A stretch of 64,000 nt of DNA from an uncultured Muribaculaceae bacterium (GCA_947629175.1 CANRCT010000004.1:1-64000), one strand, 5' to 3'. Counted from the stretch's first letter, positions 1-11,223 are shown. The notes: generated from the letters alone by a model not told the origin. Translations and numbers: made by a program.

Positions 1-49
1 CCAAATCCGGCAAAGCTTATCCGTTGATAATCAGAAGATAAATTTTTAA

Positions 50-2892
50 GTCCTTAAAAATGACGAAAACAGGAAAGGGAAATGGCACAAAGTGACAGTA
101 CCCGGCGAGCTCGCCATGCAGGGACTTGCAGTGAATCACGACACTCCGGTCACATACCGCCGGGGATTTACCGTACCGGCAGATTTCGCGGGCAAAAAGC
201 TGATACTGCGTTTCAACGGCGCATACAGCTACGCCACTCTGATGATCAACGGCAAGGAGGTGAGACAACACCGTGGCGGATTCACCCGCTGGGAGACCGA
301 CGTGACTCCATATATCAAGCCCGGCAAATCAAATGAAATCGGACTCACGCTGATCGATCCGGTAGAAGAGATATCCTATGCCTCCGGCTATGCCCACCAC
401 CCTGTCGCAGGCATTCTGCGAAGCGTGACGCTCTATGCGCAGCCAAAGAACTTTTTCAAGGATCTGCGCATTGACGCCATGCTCGACACGACTTATACTG
501 ACGGCGAACTGCTGATCTCCATGGACTGCGACAACGCCATTGAATCGGATGATCAACTCGCCGCCGTACTGACAGCACCGGCCGGAAATCTCGTCGCAAA
601 AAACCGTTTCAATCTCCATCCGGGGATCAACCGGATTTCCATCCCGGTGAAGAAACCTCTGAAATGGGATGCCGAGCATCCGCGGCTCTATACCGTAGAT
701 CTGCGCGTGCTCCACGATGGCAAGGAGACCGCCGACCTGACGAAAAAGTAGGATTCAGAAAGATAGAGATCAAAGGCAGCCGCATGCTCGTCAACGGAAT
801 GCCCGTAAAGCTCCGCGGCGCGTGCCGCCACGACATCCATCCGACTCTCGGCCGCTCTACCGACCGTGCCAACGACAGCATCGACGCAATCCTCTTCAAG
901 GAAGCCAACATGAACTTCGTCAGGACATCACATTATCCTCCTACCGAGGATTTCCTGGAATTCTGCGACCGCTACGGCATATACGTCGAGAGCGAGAGCG
1001 CCGTATGCTTCGTCGACACGCACCGGCAGCGCAACTATGCTCCCGGAGCCTCACAGGACGACACCACCCATACCGCGCAGTATCTCGGACAGCTCTCCGA
1101 AATGGTCAAGAACTTCCAGAGTCATCCCTCGATACTCTTCTGGAGCATCGGTAACGAAAGCAAATATGGCGACAATTTCCAGAAAAGCTACGACTGGGTA
1201 AAATCCTATGATACTACCCGTCCGGCTATATTCAGCTACCCCGGCTCCGTGCCGGCCGACCGCAAACCGATCTATGATATAGCCAGCATGCACTACAACG
1301 ATGTCAACGGAAATCTATGGCAGTGGGGCGTGGAGAGCCGCGGATTCGAGGTGAAAGGCTATCCGACTATCTTCGACGAATGGGCCCATCCCGCATGCTA
1401 CACCTACGCCACCCTGCAGCATGATCCGGGCATACGCGAATTCTGGGGAAAGTCGCTCGACATGATGTGGGATGGCGTCTACCGCACCCCCGGAGCCCTC
1501 GGAGGCGCGATTTGGGGCTATGTCGACGAGATATTCTTCCTTCCTAAACCCAAGGAGGGCACGCCCTACTGGAAAGAATTCGCCCACACGGCCAAGCCTG
1601 AAGGGTTCCGCGGCGACTGCGTAGGCTACGGCGAATGGGGCATAGTCGACGTATACCGCCGCAAAAAGCCCGAATTCTGGGCCACGAAGAAAGCCTATTC
1701 TCCCGTAAAGATCGAATCGCCCCGGCGCATCAGCATCGCCCCGGGCACCGATCTGCTCCTCGACGTCTACAACCGTTTTGACCATACCGATCTGGCGGAA
1801 ACGAAAGCGATCGTCAGTCACCGTGGCGACAAGAGCGTCATGACCATGCCGCAGGCCGCCCCGCATCAGAGAGCCGCCCTCCGCCTACCGGCCCGCGACT
1901 GGCAGCCGGGCGACAGCCTCACAGTAGACATAGCCGACGGATCAGGCAGCATCATCGACAGCTACGTTTTCACCATCGGCCATAAAACATCAAAGGTCTC
2001 AATAGCCAGCACAGGCATCGCACCGCTCCATATGACCGACAGCGCCGGTTATGTAGTGGTAGGAAATTCCACCATAAGAGTGCCGTTCAGCACGTCGACA
2101 GGACTCATCACAGGCGCGACAGTCAACGGCGACACCGTGATCGCCGCAGGCCCTTATCTCAACGCATATATCAACTACAACCATCTGACGGGCGCTGAGG
2201 TCCGCAAGATTTCAGATCATCTGACCATATCGCCTGCCGACTGGCAAAAAACATCGTTCACCACCCGACAGCTCCCCTCAGGCGACGTCGTGGCAGAGAT
2301 CGCCGGAACGTATAAGGATATAAAGGTCATATTCCAAATCGTCATCACTCCCCGCGGCGAAATCACCACAGCCTATACGGCCGACGGCATACCTGACGGC
2401 TACCTGCGCGAGACAGGCATCTCGTTCAGTCTACCCGACAGCTTCCAGCGCCTACAATGGCTGCGCGAAGGCTACTGGGACAATTATCCTGCCGATGCGA
2501 TGTCGGGCAACACCGGCGATGCTGCTCTATATGACAGCAAGCCGCACGTCTATGGTCAGCGTCCGCCCCACGACGACTGGGCGTCAGACACCAAGAACTT
2601 CTATTACTGGGCCGACAAAGGCACCGACGCCGACCGGCCCCTGACCATGCGCGCCAAGGCCATGAAAGAGAATATAGAGCACTATACTCTCGTCAATCCC
2701 TCGGGCACGACGCTGACCGTATGCGCTCCCGATGCCGACGTGGCATGCCGTCTCGACAAACCCGACGGCCGACAGCTCACACTCTACGCCGACAACAAAT
2801 GGGATTATCCCGAAATCGCATGGGGCAACTATTGCAAAGTCATCTCACCCCTACCCTTCCACGGCCAGATAACCCTGCAGCTGAAACCATAA
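50..2892 (+). pseudogene. GH2 family glycoside hydrolase, frameshifted and lacking its N-terminus
   Basis: This is a beta-galactosidase/beta-glucuronidase-type GH2 protein read in two frames. The N-terminal sugar-binding part runs in one frame to a stop at 749-751 (motifs KWHKVTVPGE, FNGAYSYA, GGFTRW). The immunoglobulin-like and TIM-barrel parts continue in another frame from about 742 (EKVGFRKIEIKG). One base missing in the A-rich stretch 741-747 would explain the break. Candidate catalytic residues survive: the acid/base Glu in SIGNES (near 1156) and the nucleophile Glu in FDEW (near 1378). Upstream the frame closes at 47-49 with no signal peptide or convincing start, so the 5' end is also lost or rearranged. 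Either a true pseudogene or a gene with a sequencing error; a strong terminator follows. Confidence 0.7.
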
Positions 2893-2924
2893 CCGCCAGC
2901 TTGTTCAACTTATATATAAATATC

Positions 2925-2966
2925 CCGGCTCATGATCCGATTACAGTCATGAGCCGGATATTTTTT
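2925..2966 (+). terminator. Rho-independent terminator after the GH2 gene
   Basis: An 11-bp perfect stem (CCGGCTCATGA at 2925-2935 with its complement at 2947-2957) has an 11-nt loop and is followed by a T run at 2961-2966. It lies 33 nt after the GH2 stop codon. Confidence 0.85.
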
Positions 2967-2985
2967 ATTGAGAACAAATAAACAA

Positions 2986-3016
2986 GAGGGGGTCGGGCAC
3001 GATGCGCGACCCCCTC
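2986..3016 (-). terminator. Terminator of the mutA-mutB operon
   Basis: A 10-bp GC-rich stem (GAGGGGGTCG at 2986-2995 with 3007-3016) lies 24 nt beyond the mutB stop. On the minus strand it is followed by a T-rich stretch, so it should end the methylmalonyl-CoA mutase transcript and back-to-back insulate the converging GH2 gene. Confidence 0.75.
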
Positions 3017-3040
3017 GGGATGAATTGCTGAAGATGAGGA

Positions 3041-5179
3041 TTACTCGGCTTCGAGCAGCTCGATCATCTTGATGGCACTGTCGGGGATACGGGTGCCGGG
3101 GCCGAAGATAGCGGCCACGCCGGCACGGTAGAGGAAGTCGTAGTCCTGCGCGGGGATAACACCGCCGGCTGTCACGAGGATATCCTCACGGCCGAGCTTG
3201 CGGAGCTCCTCGATCACCTGCGGAATGAGGGTCTTGTGACCGGCGGCCAGCGAGCTTACGCCGAGTATGTGGACGTCGTTCTCCACAGCCTGGCGCGCAG
3301 CCTCGGCCGGAGTCTGGAAAAGCGGGCCCATATCGACATCGAAGCCGCAGTCGGCATAACCGGTGGCCACCACTTTTGCGCCACGGTCATGGCCGTCCTG
3401 GCCCATCTTGGCGATCATGATACGCGGCTGACGACCTTCGCGCTTAGCGAATTCCTCAACCTTCTTCTGCGCCCTGACGAAGTCGGGGTCGTTGTTTGTC
3501 TCGTTGCTGTACACTCCTGAAATAGTTTGGATCTGTGCTTTGTATCGTCCTACCACTTCCTCGCATGCGTCGGAAATCTCTCCGAGCGTGGCACGGAGTC
3601 CGGCGGCCTTCACCGCGAGGTCGAGAAGATTGCCCTTCTTGGTGCGCACGCACTCGGTGATGGCAGCCAGAGCCTCTTTCACCTTGGCCTCGTCGCGGTG
3701 GGCCTTCACATCGTTGAGGCGCTCGATCTGCTCCTTGCGCACCTCCGTGTTGTCGATCTCGAGGATATCGATGGGATCCTCATGGTCGAGACGGTACTTA
3801 TTGATACCGACGATCGTCTGGCGTCCGGAGTCGATGCGGGCCTGAGTGCGCGCTGCAGCGCCCTCGATACGGAGCTTGGGCAGACCGGTCTCGATGGCCT
3901 TAGCCATGCCGCCAAGCTTCTCGATCTCCTGGATATGCTCCCAGGCGCGGTGAGCGATCTCATTGGTAAGAGCTTCCACATAATATGAACCGGCCCACGG
4001 GTCGATCTCCTTGGTCACCATCGTCTCCTCCTGGATATAGATCTGCGTATTGCGCGCGATACGTGCGGAGAAGTCGGTGGGCAGCGCGATAGCCTCGTCG
4101 AGAGCATTGGTATGGAGCGACTGCGTGTGGCCGAGAGCCGCTCCCATAGCCTCGATACAGGTGCGCCCGACATTGTTGAACGGATCCTGCTCGGTCAGCG
4201 ACCAGCCCGATGTCTGCGAGTGGGTGCGGAGCGCGAGCGACTTCGGATTCTTGGGATTGAACTGCTTGACGATCTTGGCCCAGAGCATGCGGGCAGCGCG
4301 CATCTTGGCTATCTCCATGAAGAAGTTCATGCCGATAGCCCAGAAGAACGACAGACGCGGAGCGAACGAGTCGATATCCATGCCGGCGTTGACGCCTGCA
4401 CGGAGATACTCCAGACCGTCGGCCAGAGTGTAGGCCAGCTCGATATCGCAGGTCGCTCCTGCCTCCTGCATGTGGTAGCCGGAGATCGAGATGGAGTTGA
4501 ACTTCGGCATGTTCTGCGAAGTGTATTCGAAGATGTCGGCGATAATACGCATCGAGAACTCCGGCGGATAGATGTAGGTGTTGCGCACCATAAACTCCTT
4601 GAGGATATCGTTCTGGATCGTTCCGGCCATCTCCTCAAGCTTGGCGCCCTGTTCGAGTCCGGCGTTGATATAGAATGCCAGCACGGGGAGCACCGCACCG
4701 TTCATGGTCATCGAGACCGACATCTTGTTGAGGGGTATGCCGTCGAAGAGCACCTTCATGTCGTCGAGCGAGCAGATCGACACGCCTGCCTTGCCCACAT
4801 CGCCAACAACACGCGGATGATCGGCGTCATAGCCGCGGTGAGTAGCGAGGTCGAAGGCCACCGACAGTCCCTTCTGGCCGGCCGCGAGGTTGCGGCGGTA
4901 GAAAGCGTTGGATTCAGCGGCTGTGGAGAATCCGGCATACTGGCGGATAGTCCATGGACGCATCGGATACATGGCGCTGTACGGGCCGCGGAGGAACGGC
5001 GGAAGTCCCGACACGTAGTTGAGGTGTTCGAGTCCTTCGAGATCGCTCTTGGTATAGATTGGTTTTACGGGGATGAGTTCGGGCGTGAGCCATTCCTCAC
5101 CCTTTGCCTCTGCGGGGACCTGAACAGGAGCCGTAAAGGCATCTTTCGTTATGTCGATATTCTTAAAATCGGGTCTCAT
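3041..5179 (-). CDS. mutB: Methylmalonyl-CoA mutase, large (catalytic) subunit
   Basis: Adenosylcobalamin-dependent enzyme that interconverts succinyl-CoA and (R)-methylmalonyl-CoA in the cytosol, a step in propionate formation in Bacteroidales. At 712 aa it has the usual length. The N-terminal two-thirds is the CoA-binding TIM barrel, with the typical [20 protein letters not shown] segment near residue 66. The C-terminal 125 residues form the B12 domain with the base-off motif [11 protein letters not shown], where His597 is the predicted cobalt ligand. It starts 28 nt after the mutA stop on the same strand, so the two subunits should be co-transcribed. The MRPDF start agrees with the family. 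No anomaly seen. Confidence 0.97.
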   Translation of the reverse strand: MRPDFKNIDITKDAFTAPVQVPAEAKGEEWLTPELIPVKPIYTKSDLEGLEHLNYVSGLPPFLRGPYSAMYPMRPWTIRQYAGFSTAAESNAFYRRNLAAGQKGLSVAFDLATHRGYDADHPRVVGDVGKAGVSICSLDDMKVLFDGIPLNKMSVSMTMNGAVLPVLAFYINAGLEQGAKLEEMAGTIQNDILKEFMVRNTYIYPPEFSMRIIADIFEYTSQNMPKFNSISISGYHMQEAGATCDIELAYTLADGLEYLRAGVNAGMDIDSFAPRLSFFWAIGMNFFMEIAKMRAARMLWAKIVKQFNPKNPKSLALRTHSQTSGWSLTEQDPFNNVGRTCIEAMGAALGHTQSLHTNALDEAIALPTDFSARIARNTQIYIQEETMVTKEIDPWAGSYYVEALTNEIAHRAWEHIQEIEKLGGMAKAIETGLPKLRIEGAAARTQARIDSGRQTIVGINKYRLDHEDPIDILEIDNTEVRKEQIERLNDVKAHRDEAKVKEALAAITECVRTKKGNLLDLAVKAAGLRATLGEISDACEEVVGRYKAQIQTISGVYSNETNNDPDFVRAQKKVEEFAKREGRQPRIMIAKMGQDGHDRGAKVVATGYADCGFDVDMGPLFQTPAEAARQAVENDVHILGVSSLAAGHKTLIPQVIEELRKLGREDILVTAGGVIPAQDYDFLYRAGVAAIFGPGTRIPDSAIKMIELLEAE

Positions 5180-5207
5180 TGTAAGATTTGTTTAGGATGG
5201 GGAATGA

Positions 5208-7067
5208 TCATTTGAGCAGACGGGCGTTGAACGCGCGCAGAGTGTCGAGCACATTGGAGCGCACATTGACGAAATTCTCTATGCCGACAGCCTTGAGATC
5301 GTCGGAGCATGCGGGAGCGCCTGCGACAACGAACTCGGCGCGTCCGTCGAGATACTTGAACGCCTTGGGAGCCAGCTCGGCATACTCATCGTCGCTCGAG
5401 CAGAGCACCACTACATCGGCGCCCTTTGCAAGAGCCTCGTCGACGCCTTGCTCAACAGTCTCGAAGCCGAGATTGTCGATAATCTCATATCCGGCGCATC
5501 CGAAGAAGTTGGTCGAGAACTGAGCGCGCGCCAGACGCATGGCCAGATTGCCTATGGTAAGCATAAATACCTTCGGACGGTTGGCAGCTGCCTCGGTAGC
5601 CAGACGCAGAGCCTCGAAATCGCTTGCCGCGCGGGAGGTGGGGAGCGATGTTCCGGCCTCGCAGGTCTCCTCCTCGTCGTGTCCGTGGCATCCGCAGGAG
5701 CATCCGGTGGTTTCAATCTTGCCGGCTGCCATCTCGTTGATGTTGGGATACTGGTTCGTACCGAGAAGTATCTCCTTGCGACGGGCCACGTCGGTATGAC
5801 GCTTCTCGGATGTCTCGCGTACTGCACGCTGAACCTCGCCTTCGTTGACTGCTGCAAGGAATCCGCCCTTCCCCTCCACTTCGAGGAAGAGCTTCCAGGC
5901 CTCCTTGGCTATGGCTACCGTAAGGGTCTCCACATAGTAGGAGCCGCCGGCAGGGTCAACAACCTTGTCGAGATGGCTCTCCTCCTTGAGAAGGAACTGC
6001 TGGTTGCGGGCGATGCGCTCCGAGAAATCGTCGGGCGTGCGGTAAGGCGTGTCGAACGGAGTGACTGTAATCGAGTCGACGCCTGCGAGAGCGGCCGACA
6101 TGCATTCGGTCTGGCTGCGGAGGAGATTGACGTGGGCGTCGTAGATGGTCTGGTTGTATTTCGAAGTGGTGGCATGCACGGCCATCTTGCAGGCATCGGT
6201 CGATGCGGGCTTATACTGCTCGACGATCTGCGCCCAAAGCATGCGGGCCGCACGGAACTTGGCTATCTCCATGAAATAGTTGCTCGAAATACCCATGTTG
6301 AATTTCACGCGCGAGGCCACCTCGTCGGCCGACAGTCCCTTGTCGGTGAGAAGCGTGAGCCACTCGGCGCCCCAGGCGAGAGCATATCCGAGTTCCTGGT
6401 ATATATAGGCTCCGGCATCGCTGAGCATAACGCTGTCGACACCAAGCAGACGCAGCCCCTTGACATCCGCGGCTGCAGCGATCATCGACGCGGCCATACC
6501 GGCGATATCGCCGGGGAATGCCTTGCCATGCTTGAGAGCTTTCTTGAAAGGATTGAAATCGATGCTGCCACGGAAAGTATCTGCTGCACCCTGGGCCTTG
6601 ACATACTTCACGAGGTTGTCGCAAAGTTCCTGGGCGTGACGCGGACAAGTGGTGAAATTGATCTCCACCTTAACGATATCGATATCTTTCAAGAGTGTGG
6701 CGAGCGTGTCGGCATCGCATTCCTTGAGCTTGAATCCGAGAGAGGTGATTCCCTTGCCGAGCACTTCGACAGCCTTGGAGTTGGCTGCAGCCGCATCGGC
6801 GGCATTGATCTCCTGACGCGCAAGCCAGTCATTGTCGGTGTGTGTGCCGCGGACGAAAGGATATTCTCCGGGCAAGGAATTCGTCGTGTCGAGATTCTCG
6901 ATGTCTTCGGCACGATACATAGGCTGCACATTGAAGCCTTCGTTGGTACGCCACACCAGTTTCTTGTCGAAGGGCACACCCTTCAGATCGGCTTCCACTT
7001 TCTCGCGCCATTCGGCGGTGGTCACCGGCGGAAACTGGTCAAACAACTTTTCTTTTTTTTCTGCCAT
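5208..7067 (-). CDS. mutA: Methylmalonyl-CoA mutase, small subunit
   Basis: Partner subunit of the heterodimeric mutase, homologous to MutB but not expected to bind cobalamin: the C-terminal B12-like domain lacks the DxHxxG signature. I place the start at the ATG at 7067 (MAEKKEKLFDQF, 619 aa). An in-frame GTG at 7106 would add 13 residues of low-complexity leader. Around residues 450-466, between the barrel and the C-terminal domain, there is a Cys/His-rich insert (CSCGCHGHDEEETC) that could bind a metal; I do not know whether it is conserved. It is the first gene of the mutA-mutB pair and lies downstream of fumarase. Confidence 0.95.
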   Translation of the reverse strand: MAEKKEKLFDQFPPVTTAEWREKVEADLKGVPFDKKLVWRTNEGFNVQPMYRAEDIENLDTTNSLPGEYPFVRGTHTDNDWLARQEINAADAAAANSKAVEVLGKGITSLGFKLKECDADTLATLLKDIDIVKVEINFTTCPRHAQELCDNLVKYVKAQGAADTFRGSIDFNPFKKALKHGKAFPGDIAGMAASMIAAAADVKGLRLLGVDSVMLSDAGAYIYQELGYALAWGAEWLTLLTDKGLSADEVASRVKFNMGISSNYFMEIAKFRAARMLWAQIVEQYKPASTDACKMAVHATTSKYNQTIYDAHVNLLRSQTECMSAALAGVDSITVTPFDTPYRTPDDFSERIARNQQFLLKEESHLDKVVDPAGGSYYVETLTVAIAKEAWKLFLEVEGKGGFLAAVNEGEVQRAVRETSEKRHTDVARRKEILLGTNQYPNINEMAAGKIETTGCSCGCHGHDEEETCEAGTSLPTSRAASDFEALRLATEAAANRPKVFMLTIGNLAMRLARAQFSTNFFGCAGYEIIDNLGFETVEQGVDEALAKGADVVVLCSSDDEYAELAPKAFKYLDGRAEFVVAGAPACSDDLKAVGIENFVNVRSNVLDTLRAFNARLLK

Positions 7068-7102
7068 GATTTGGTATTGGGTATTAAGATTATTTTCAGT
7101 AA

Positions 7103-7138
7103 ACACGCTCCTGAATGCCGCGGCATCCAGAAGCGTGT
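7103..7138 (-). terminator. Stem-loop between fumarase and mutA
   Basis: ACACGCT (7103-7109) pairs with AGCGTGT (7132-7138), and an inner ATGCC/GGCAT helix extends the hairpin. It lies just after the fumarase stop. The following minus-strand sequence is only moderately T-rich, so it may be a weak terminator or a processing and stability element in a fumarase-mutAB transcript. Confidence 0.5.
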
Positions 7139-7151
7139 GTAATCTACAGAA

Positions 7152-8798
7152 TTATTTGAGTCCGCATGCGCTGCACTTCTGCGCTATCTGCTGGAAGAAA
7201 TCGTTGCCCTTGTCATCGACGAGGATGAATGCGGGGAAGTCCTCCACTTCGATTTTCCAGATAGCCTCCATGCCGAGTTCGGGATACTCAAGGCATTCGA
7301 CCTTCTTGATGGAGTTCTGCGCGAGGATCGCGGCGGGTCCGCCGATAGATCCGAGATAGAAGCCGCCGTGCTTGTGGCATGCGTCGGTCACCTGCTTGCT
7401 GCGGTTGCCTTTGGCGATCATCACCATCGATCCTCCCTCCGACTGGAACTGATCAACATACGGATCCATGCGGCCGGCCGTCGTCGGGCCGAACGATCCC
7501 GAAGGCATTCCCTTAGGAGTCTTTGCGGGTCCGGCATAATAAATGGGATGATTCTGCATGTATTCAGGCATCGGCTCGCCGCGGTCGAGGCGTTCCTTGA
7601 TCTTGGCGTGTGCGATGTCGCGGCCCACGATGATGGTGCCGTTAAGAGAGAGACGGGTAGCTACGGGATACTTCGTAAGCTCCTTGAGAATCTCGGGCAT
7701 AGGACGGTTGAGATCGATTTTCACTACTTTGCCCTCGCCCTCGCGACGCATTTCCTCAGGGATTAGTTCTCCGGGATTGGAATCGAGTTTCTCGATCCAG
7801 AGACCCTTGCTGTTGATCTTGGCCTTTATATTGCGGTCGGCCGAGCAGCTTACTCCGAGGCCCACCGGGCACGAAGCGCCGTGACGCGGCAGACGGATCA
7901 CCCGGATGTCGTGGGCGAAATATTTGCCGCCGAACTGTGCGCCCAGACCGATACGCTGAGCCTCTTCGAGGAGCTGCTTCTCAAGCTCCACGTCGCGGAA
8001 CGCATGGCCGAGCTCATTGCCTTTGGTGGGGAGATTGTCGTAATATTTCACGGAAGCCTTCTTGACTGTGGCGAGATTCATTTCAGCCGATGTGCCACCG
8101 ATGACGAATGCGATATGATAGGGAGGGCATGCGGCAGTGCCGAGGCTCTTCATTTTCTCCACGAGGAAAGGCACGAGCTTCTCGGGAGTCAGCAGGGCCT
8201 TGGTCTCCTGGTAAAGGTAGGTCTTGTTGGCCGAGCCGCCGCCCTTGGCCACGAAGAGGAACTTGTATTCATTGCCGTCCACTGCATGCAGGTCGATCTG
8301 CGCGGGAAGGTTGCAGCCCGTGTTGACCTCGTCGAACATAGTCAGAGGAGCGTTCTGCGAGTAGCGGAGATTGTCCTCCGTATAGGTCAGATAGACACCC
8401 TTGGAGAGGCGTTCCTCGTCGCCTCCGCCGGTGTATACATTCTGTCCCTTGTTGCCATGGATAATGGCTGTGCCGGTGTCCTGGCAGAACGGGAGCTGAC
8501 CCTTGGCGGCCACCTCGGCGTTGCGCAGCATGGTAAGCGCCACGAACTTGTCGTTCTCACTTGCCTCGGGATCGTGAAGTATCTTGGCCACCATCTCGTT
8601 GTGCTCCCTGCGGAGCATGAAAGCGTTGTCGTGTGTAGCCTGGCGGGCGAGCACGGTGAGAGCTTCCGGATCTACGACGAGCATCTCGTGGCCGTTCCAG
8701 TCCTCGGTCTTCACATAATCGGATGTCAGATGATAATACTCCGTAGTGTCGGCCGACATCGGAAACATTTCCTGGTATCGGAATGGTTTGGTTGCCAT
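7152..8798 (-). CDS. Fumarate hydratase, class I (iron-sulfur type)
   Basis: Reversible hydration of fumarate to malate. The single 548-aa chain joins the alpha (Fe-S) and beta domains, as in class I fumarases of the FumA/FumB type. Cysteines in the contexts PFCQDTGTA (near residue 103), TAACPPYH (near 218) and GVSCSADR (near 313) are the likely [4Fe-4S] ligands. The C-terminal half has the beta-domain motifs [16 protein letters not shown] and [20 protein letters not shown]. It feeds the reductive branch fumarate-succinate-methylmalonyl-CoA, which fits its position upstream of mutA and mutB. A well-matched promoter lies 33 nt upstream of the ATG at 8798. Confidence 0.96.
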   Translation of the reverse strand: MATKPFRYQEMFPMSADTTEYYHLTSDYVKTEDWNGHEMLVVDPEALTVLARQATHDNAFMLRREHNEMVAKILHDPEASENDKFVALTMLRNAEVAAKGQLPFCQDTGTAIIHGNKGQNVYTGGGDEERLSKGVYLTYTEDNLRYSQNAPLTMFDEVNTGCNLPAQIDLHAVDGNEYKFLFVAKGGGSANKTYLYQETKALLTPEKLVPFLVEKMKSLGTAACPPYHIAFVIGGTSAEMNLATVKKASVKYYDNLPTKGNELGHAFRDVELEKQLLEEAQRIGLGAQFGGKYFAHDIRVIRLPRHGASCPVGLGVSCSADRNIKAKINSKGLWIEKLDSNPGELIPEEMRREGEGKVVKIDLNRPMPEILKELTKYPVATRLSLNGTIIVGRDIAHAKIKERLDRGEPMPEYMQNHPIYYAGPAKTPKGMPSGSFGPTTAGRMDPYVDQFQSEGGSMVMIAKGNRSKQVTDACHKHGGFYLGSIGGPAAILAQNSIKKVECLEYPELGMEAIWKIEVEDFPAFILVDDKGNDFFQQIAQKCSACGLK

Positions 8799-8830
8799 AG
8801 TCTGATATGTTTATATTTGGATATGATTGG

Positions 8831-8862
8831 CAAAGTTAGCAAATTTGGCATCATAAAGCAAA
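8831..8862 (-). promoter_or_regulatory. Bacteroidetes-type promoter for fumarase
   Basis: On the minus strand TTTG (8862-8859), a 20-nt spacer, then TAACTTTG (8838-8831). This matches the primary-sigma consensus TTTG-N19-21-TAnnTTTG, with transcription expected to start near 8824. Confidence 0.75.
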
Positions 8863-8930
8863 ACTTTCAGGAGGCTATTCGTGTTGGAATATTAAAAAGC
8901 ATCAACAATAACGAATAAACATCAACAACT

Positions 8931-9539
8931 ATGCTGAAATCAGTAGTCATAGCATCGATAGCCCTTGCATCGCTGTCGCTAACATCCTGCGACGAGACCG
9001 CCCGTCTGGCAAAAGATATCCAGGGCAGCTGGTGCGGCACACCCGAACGCATGTCGGACGACATGTCGGGCACTACAGAGATCGTGGAGACATTCAATTT
9101 TGTACGGGATACCGACAAAAACGGCGGCCCGATCATCATATCGGCCATGATAAGCGCATCCGGCCCACTCCAGCCGACCGACCAGATAGTACAGCCCTAC
9201 GCTCTCACCGCATCGGCCGAAGCATCCGCACAGGGCACATGGACAGCCATCGACGACGATGAATTAAGCGTGGTCATTGATCCGCAGTCGATCGAAATCA
9301 AGATTGATCCCTCCGGCATAGCATTCGACACCAATCTTCTCACCGGACAGGAGACGCCGGCAATCGATTCGATACGTCCGCTCGCCGCTTCAGCACTGAA
9401 AGCCAGGCTGAAAAGAGAAGTGATGACCCGTTTCCTTGAAATGAAACATCTTGATGACGTAAAAGTGAAAAAGAACCTTCTGCGCTACGAGATCGGCAAA
9501 GATGACTTCACTATGTCAAGACTCGGCGATATCGAATAG
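8931..9539 (+). CDS. Putative lipoprotein of unknown function
   Basis: A 202-aa protein with a lipoprotein signal peptide: hydrophobic residues 4-18, then the lipobox LTSC with Cys20. The mature part begins with an acidic stretch and the pattern QGSWCGTPE, reminiscent of small calycin/lipocalin-like Bacteroidetes lipoproteins. A charged helical C-terminus follows (residues 150-200). It is probably anchored in the outer membrane. It is transcribed divergently from fumarase and converges with the next gene only 7 nt past its stop. I do not recognise a named family. Confidence 0.75.
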   Translation: MLKSVVIASIALASLSLTSCDETARLAKDIQGSWCGTPERMSDDMSGTTEIVETFNFVRDTDKNGGPIIISAMISASGPLQPTDQIVQPYALTASAEASAQGTWTAIDDDELSVVIDPQSIEIKIDPSGIAFDTNLLTGQETPAIDSIRPLAASALKARLKREVMTRFLEMKHLDDVKVKKNLLRYEIGKDDFTMSRLGDIE

Positions 9540-9546
9540 CTGAAAA

Positions 9547-11211
9547 TTATTGCGCGAGAAGAGCGTCAAGATCCACGGCGCGGTTGTGATCGTTAAGATA
9601 ACGCCGCGCCGGTTTTTTGTATCCCCGGGAGACCAGCGATAGCGACGGATCAAACAGCGGCGATCCTACTGCCCCAAGCTGCATGGCCGTATGGTAGACC
9701 GACCGCGATGTGCTGACCGGCGACTGCCTGTTGGCGCCGGCTGCCTGAAGATATTCGGGATGACGCGCCGACATACTGTCGGACATCCATAGAATCATGG
9801 GCACATCAACCTGCCATCGGCTCGGAACCGGCGAGGCGTGCAGAAAAAGATGACGGTCATCATCGAAAATATCCTCTCCATGATCGGAGGCATAGACCAT
9901 GGCTGACTCGGCATCGCAGGCATTCAGGCATCCGGCGACCGAATCGAGCATCGCGGCTGTATATAAAATAGTGTTGTCGTAAGCATTGTCCAGACAATCC
10001 TTGGCAGCCAGGGAAGCATCGGCATAGCTGTCGGGGGTGAAACGTGCGAACGACTCCGGATAACGGTCGGCATAGCTGAAATGGGAACCATAAGTGTGGA
10101 GGACTATGAGCTGGCGGTTATGGCCGAGCGACAGCTCTTCGCGCAGCAGCGGCAAGAGCTCCATGTCGTATCTGTCGGCTGCCGAACCCGGCTGCTCCTT
10201 GATAAACAGAGTTGTATCAGCCTCATTGCCGAAAAAGTCGATAAACGAGCGGTTGTAGCGCTGATTTGAGAAGAAAGCCGTGCGGAAGCCGGCCTCACGG
10301 AATGCCGTGATTATGCTCTTGACGGAGTAGATCGAGTCGCCGAACGAATCCGCGTCAAGATGCGACAGAAGCATAGGCACGCTCTTATGAGTGGTGTTCG
10401 ACTCGGAATACGCATCCGGAAAGCTGATGAATCCGCCTTCGTCAAGCTGTGGCGACGTGGGACGTTCATAGCCATTGATCTGCCACCGGTCGCCCCGGGC
10501 TGTCTCACCGATGACGATGACCACCACTCGCCTGACCGAGTCGGCCGGCTGACGGTCAAACGCTCCGGCCGAGAAATGAGCCGACGTAAGCGAATAATTG
10601 CCTACACGCTCCGTACGGTCTACGGCAAGCACGATGTTGTAAAGTATATCGACAGGATATATGTCAAGCAGAGGGCGCACAGGCCTTTTGCCAGGCAATG
10701 ATACGGCAATAGCTGCCAGGGCTGCTATAAGAGCAACCAACGACAGGCGCCGGACTCCTCTCACGACGCTAAGGCTTATGCGCCAACGGTGAGACACACC
10801 GGCTATAGCAAGAGAAAGCGACGGAAGATACATGAGGCACACCGTCAGAATAGCAGAGAGAAGATTGCCCAGCAGCTCGCCCACCTCGGTAGGATTGGTG
10901 GTAACGACATTCAGAAACATGTCGACAGCGATTATAGAGCGGCCATAGAGAAACAGCAACACTATCTGAAAAGCTCCGAGCACCATGAAAGGGAATACAG
11001 TCAATACCGTCACACCAATTTTACGGGAACATGTCAGCCAGAGACCGAACGCGCCCAAAGGGAAGAGAAAATTGGCCAGCCTGCCGGCCAATGACAATGA
11101 CTCCGTGACCGACAGAGCCGCAGCAGGGATCACAAGCATGGCGAGTGTCCAAAGCAGCAAGGCGTCGGGCAGATGAGCTGAAATATGTGAAGAAAGCGTG
11201 TGTGTTTTCAT
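9547..11211 (-). CDS. Phosphoethanolamine transferase (sulfatase superfamily)
   Basis: An inner-membrane enzyme of the EptA/CptA type that transfers phosphoethanolamine from phosphatidylethanolamine to lipid A or core sugars. About five N-terminal transmembrane helices fill residues 15-180; a periplasmic alkaline-phosphatase-fold domain follows. Metal and catalytic motifs are present: IGETARGDRW (Glu near 232), SNTTHKSVP with the nucleophilic Thr near 272, and YASDHGEDIFDD (Asp/His near 443). Bacteroides-type lipid A is known to carry phosphoethanolamine, which suggests the substrate. The Omp85-like barrel gene ends 12 nt upstream on the same strand, so the two are probably one operon acting on the envelope. 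Confidence 0.9.
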   Translation of the reverse strand: MKTHTLSSHISAHLPDALLLWTLAMLVIPAAALSVTESLSLAGRLANFLFPLGAFGLWLTCSRKIGVTVLTVFPFMVLGAFQIVLLFLYGRSIIAVDMFLNVVTTNPTEVGELLGNLLSAILTVCLMYLPSLSLAIAGVSHRWRISLSVVRGVRRLSLVALIAALAAIAVSLPGKRPVRPLLDIYPVDILYNIVLAVDRTERVGNYSLTSAHFSAGAFDRQPADSVRRVVVIVIGETARGDRWQINGYERPTSPQLDEGGFISFPDAYSESNTTHKSVPMLLSHLDADSFGDSIYSVKSIITAFREAGFRTAFFSNQRYNRSFIDFFGNEADTTLFIKEQPGSAADRYDMELLPLLREELSLGHNRQLIVLHTYGSHFSYADRYPESFARFTPDSYADASLAAKDCLDNAYDNTILYTAAMLDSVAGCLNACDAESAMVYASDHGEDIFDDDRHLFLHASPVPSRWQVDVPMILWMSDSMSARHPEYLQAAGANRQSPVSTSRSVYHTAMQLGAVGSPLFDPSLSLVSRGYKKPARRYLNDHNRAVDLDALLAQ

Positions 11212-11223
11212 ATTATATATTTG

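Noticed and set aside
4112-5215. 367-codon plus-strand ORF opposite mutB
   Set aside because: Antisense shadow of the methylmalonyl-CoA mutase gene with no family motif of its own.
5448-7142. 564-codon plus-strand ORF opposite mutA
   Set aside because: It mirrors the mutA reading frame, whose conserved motifs and start are clear; high GC leaves long antisense frames open.
7881-8918. 345-codon plus-strand ORF opposite fumarase
   Set aside because: Antisense shadow of the fumarase gene, and it crosses the fumarase promoter.
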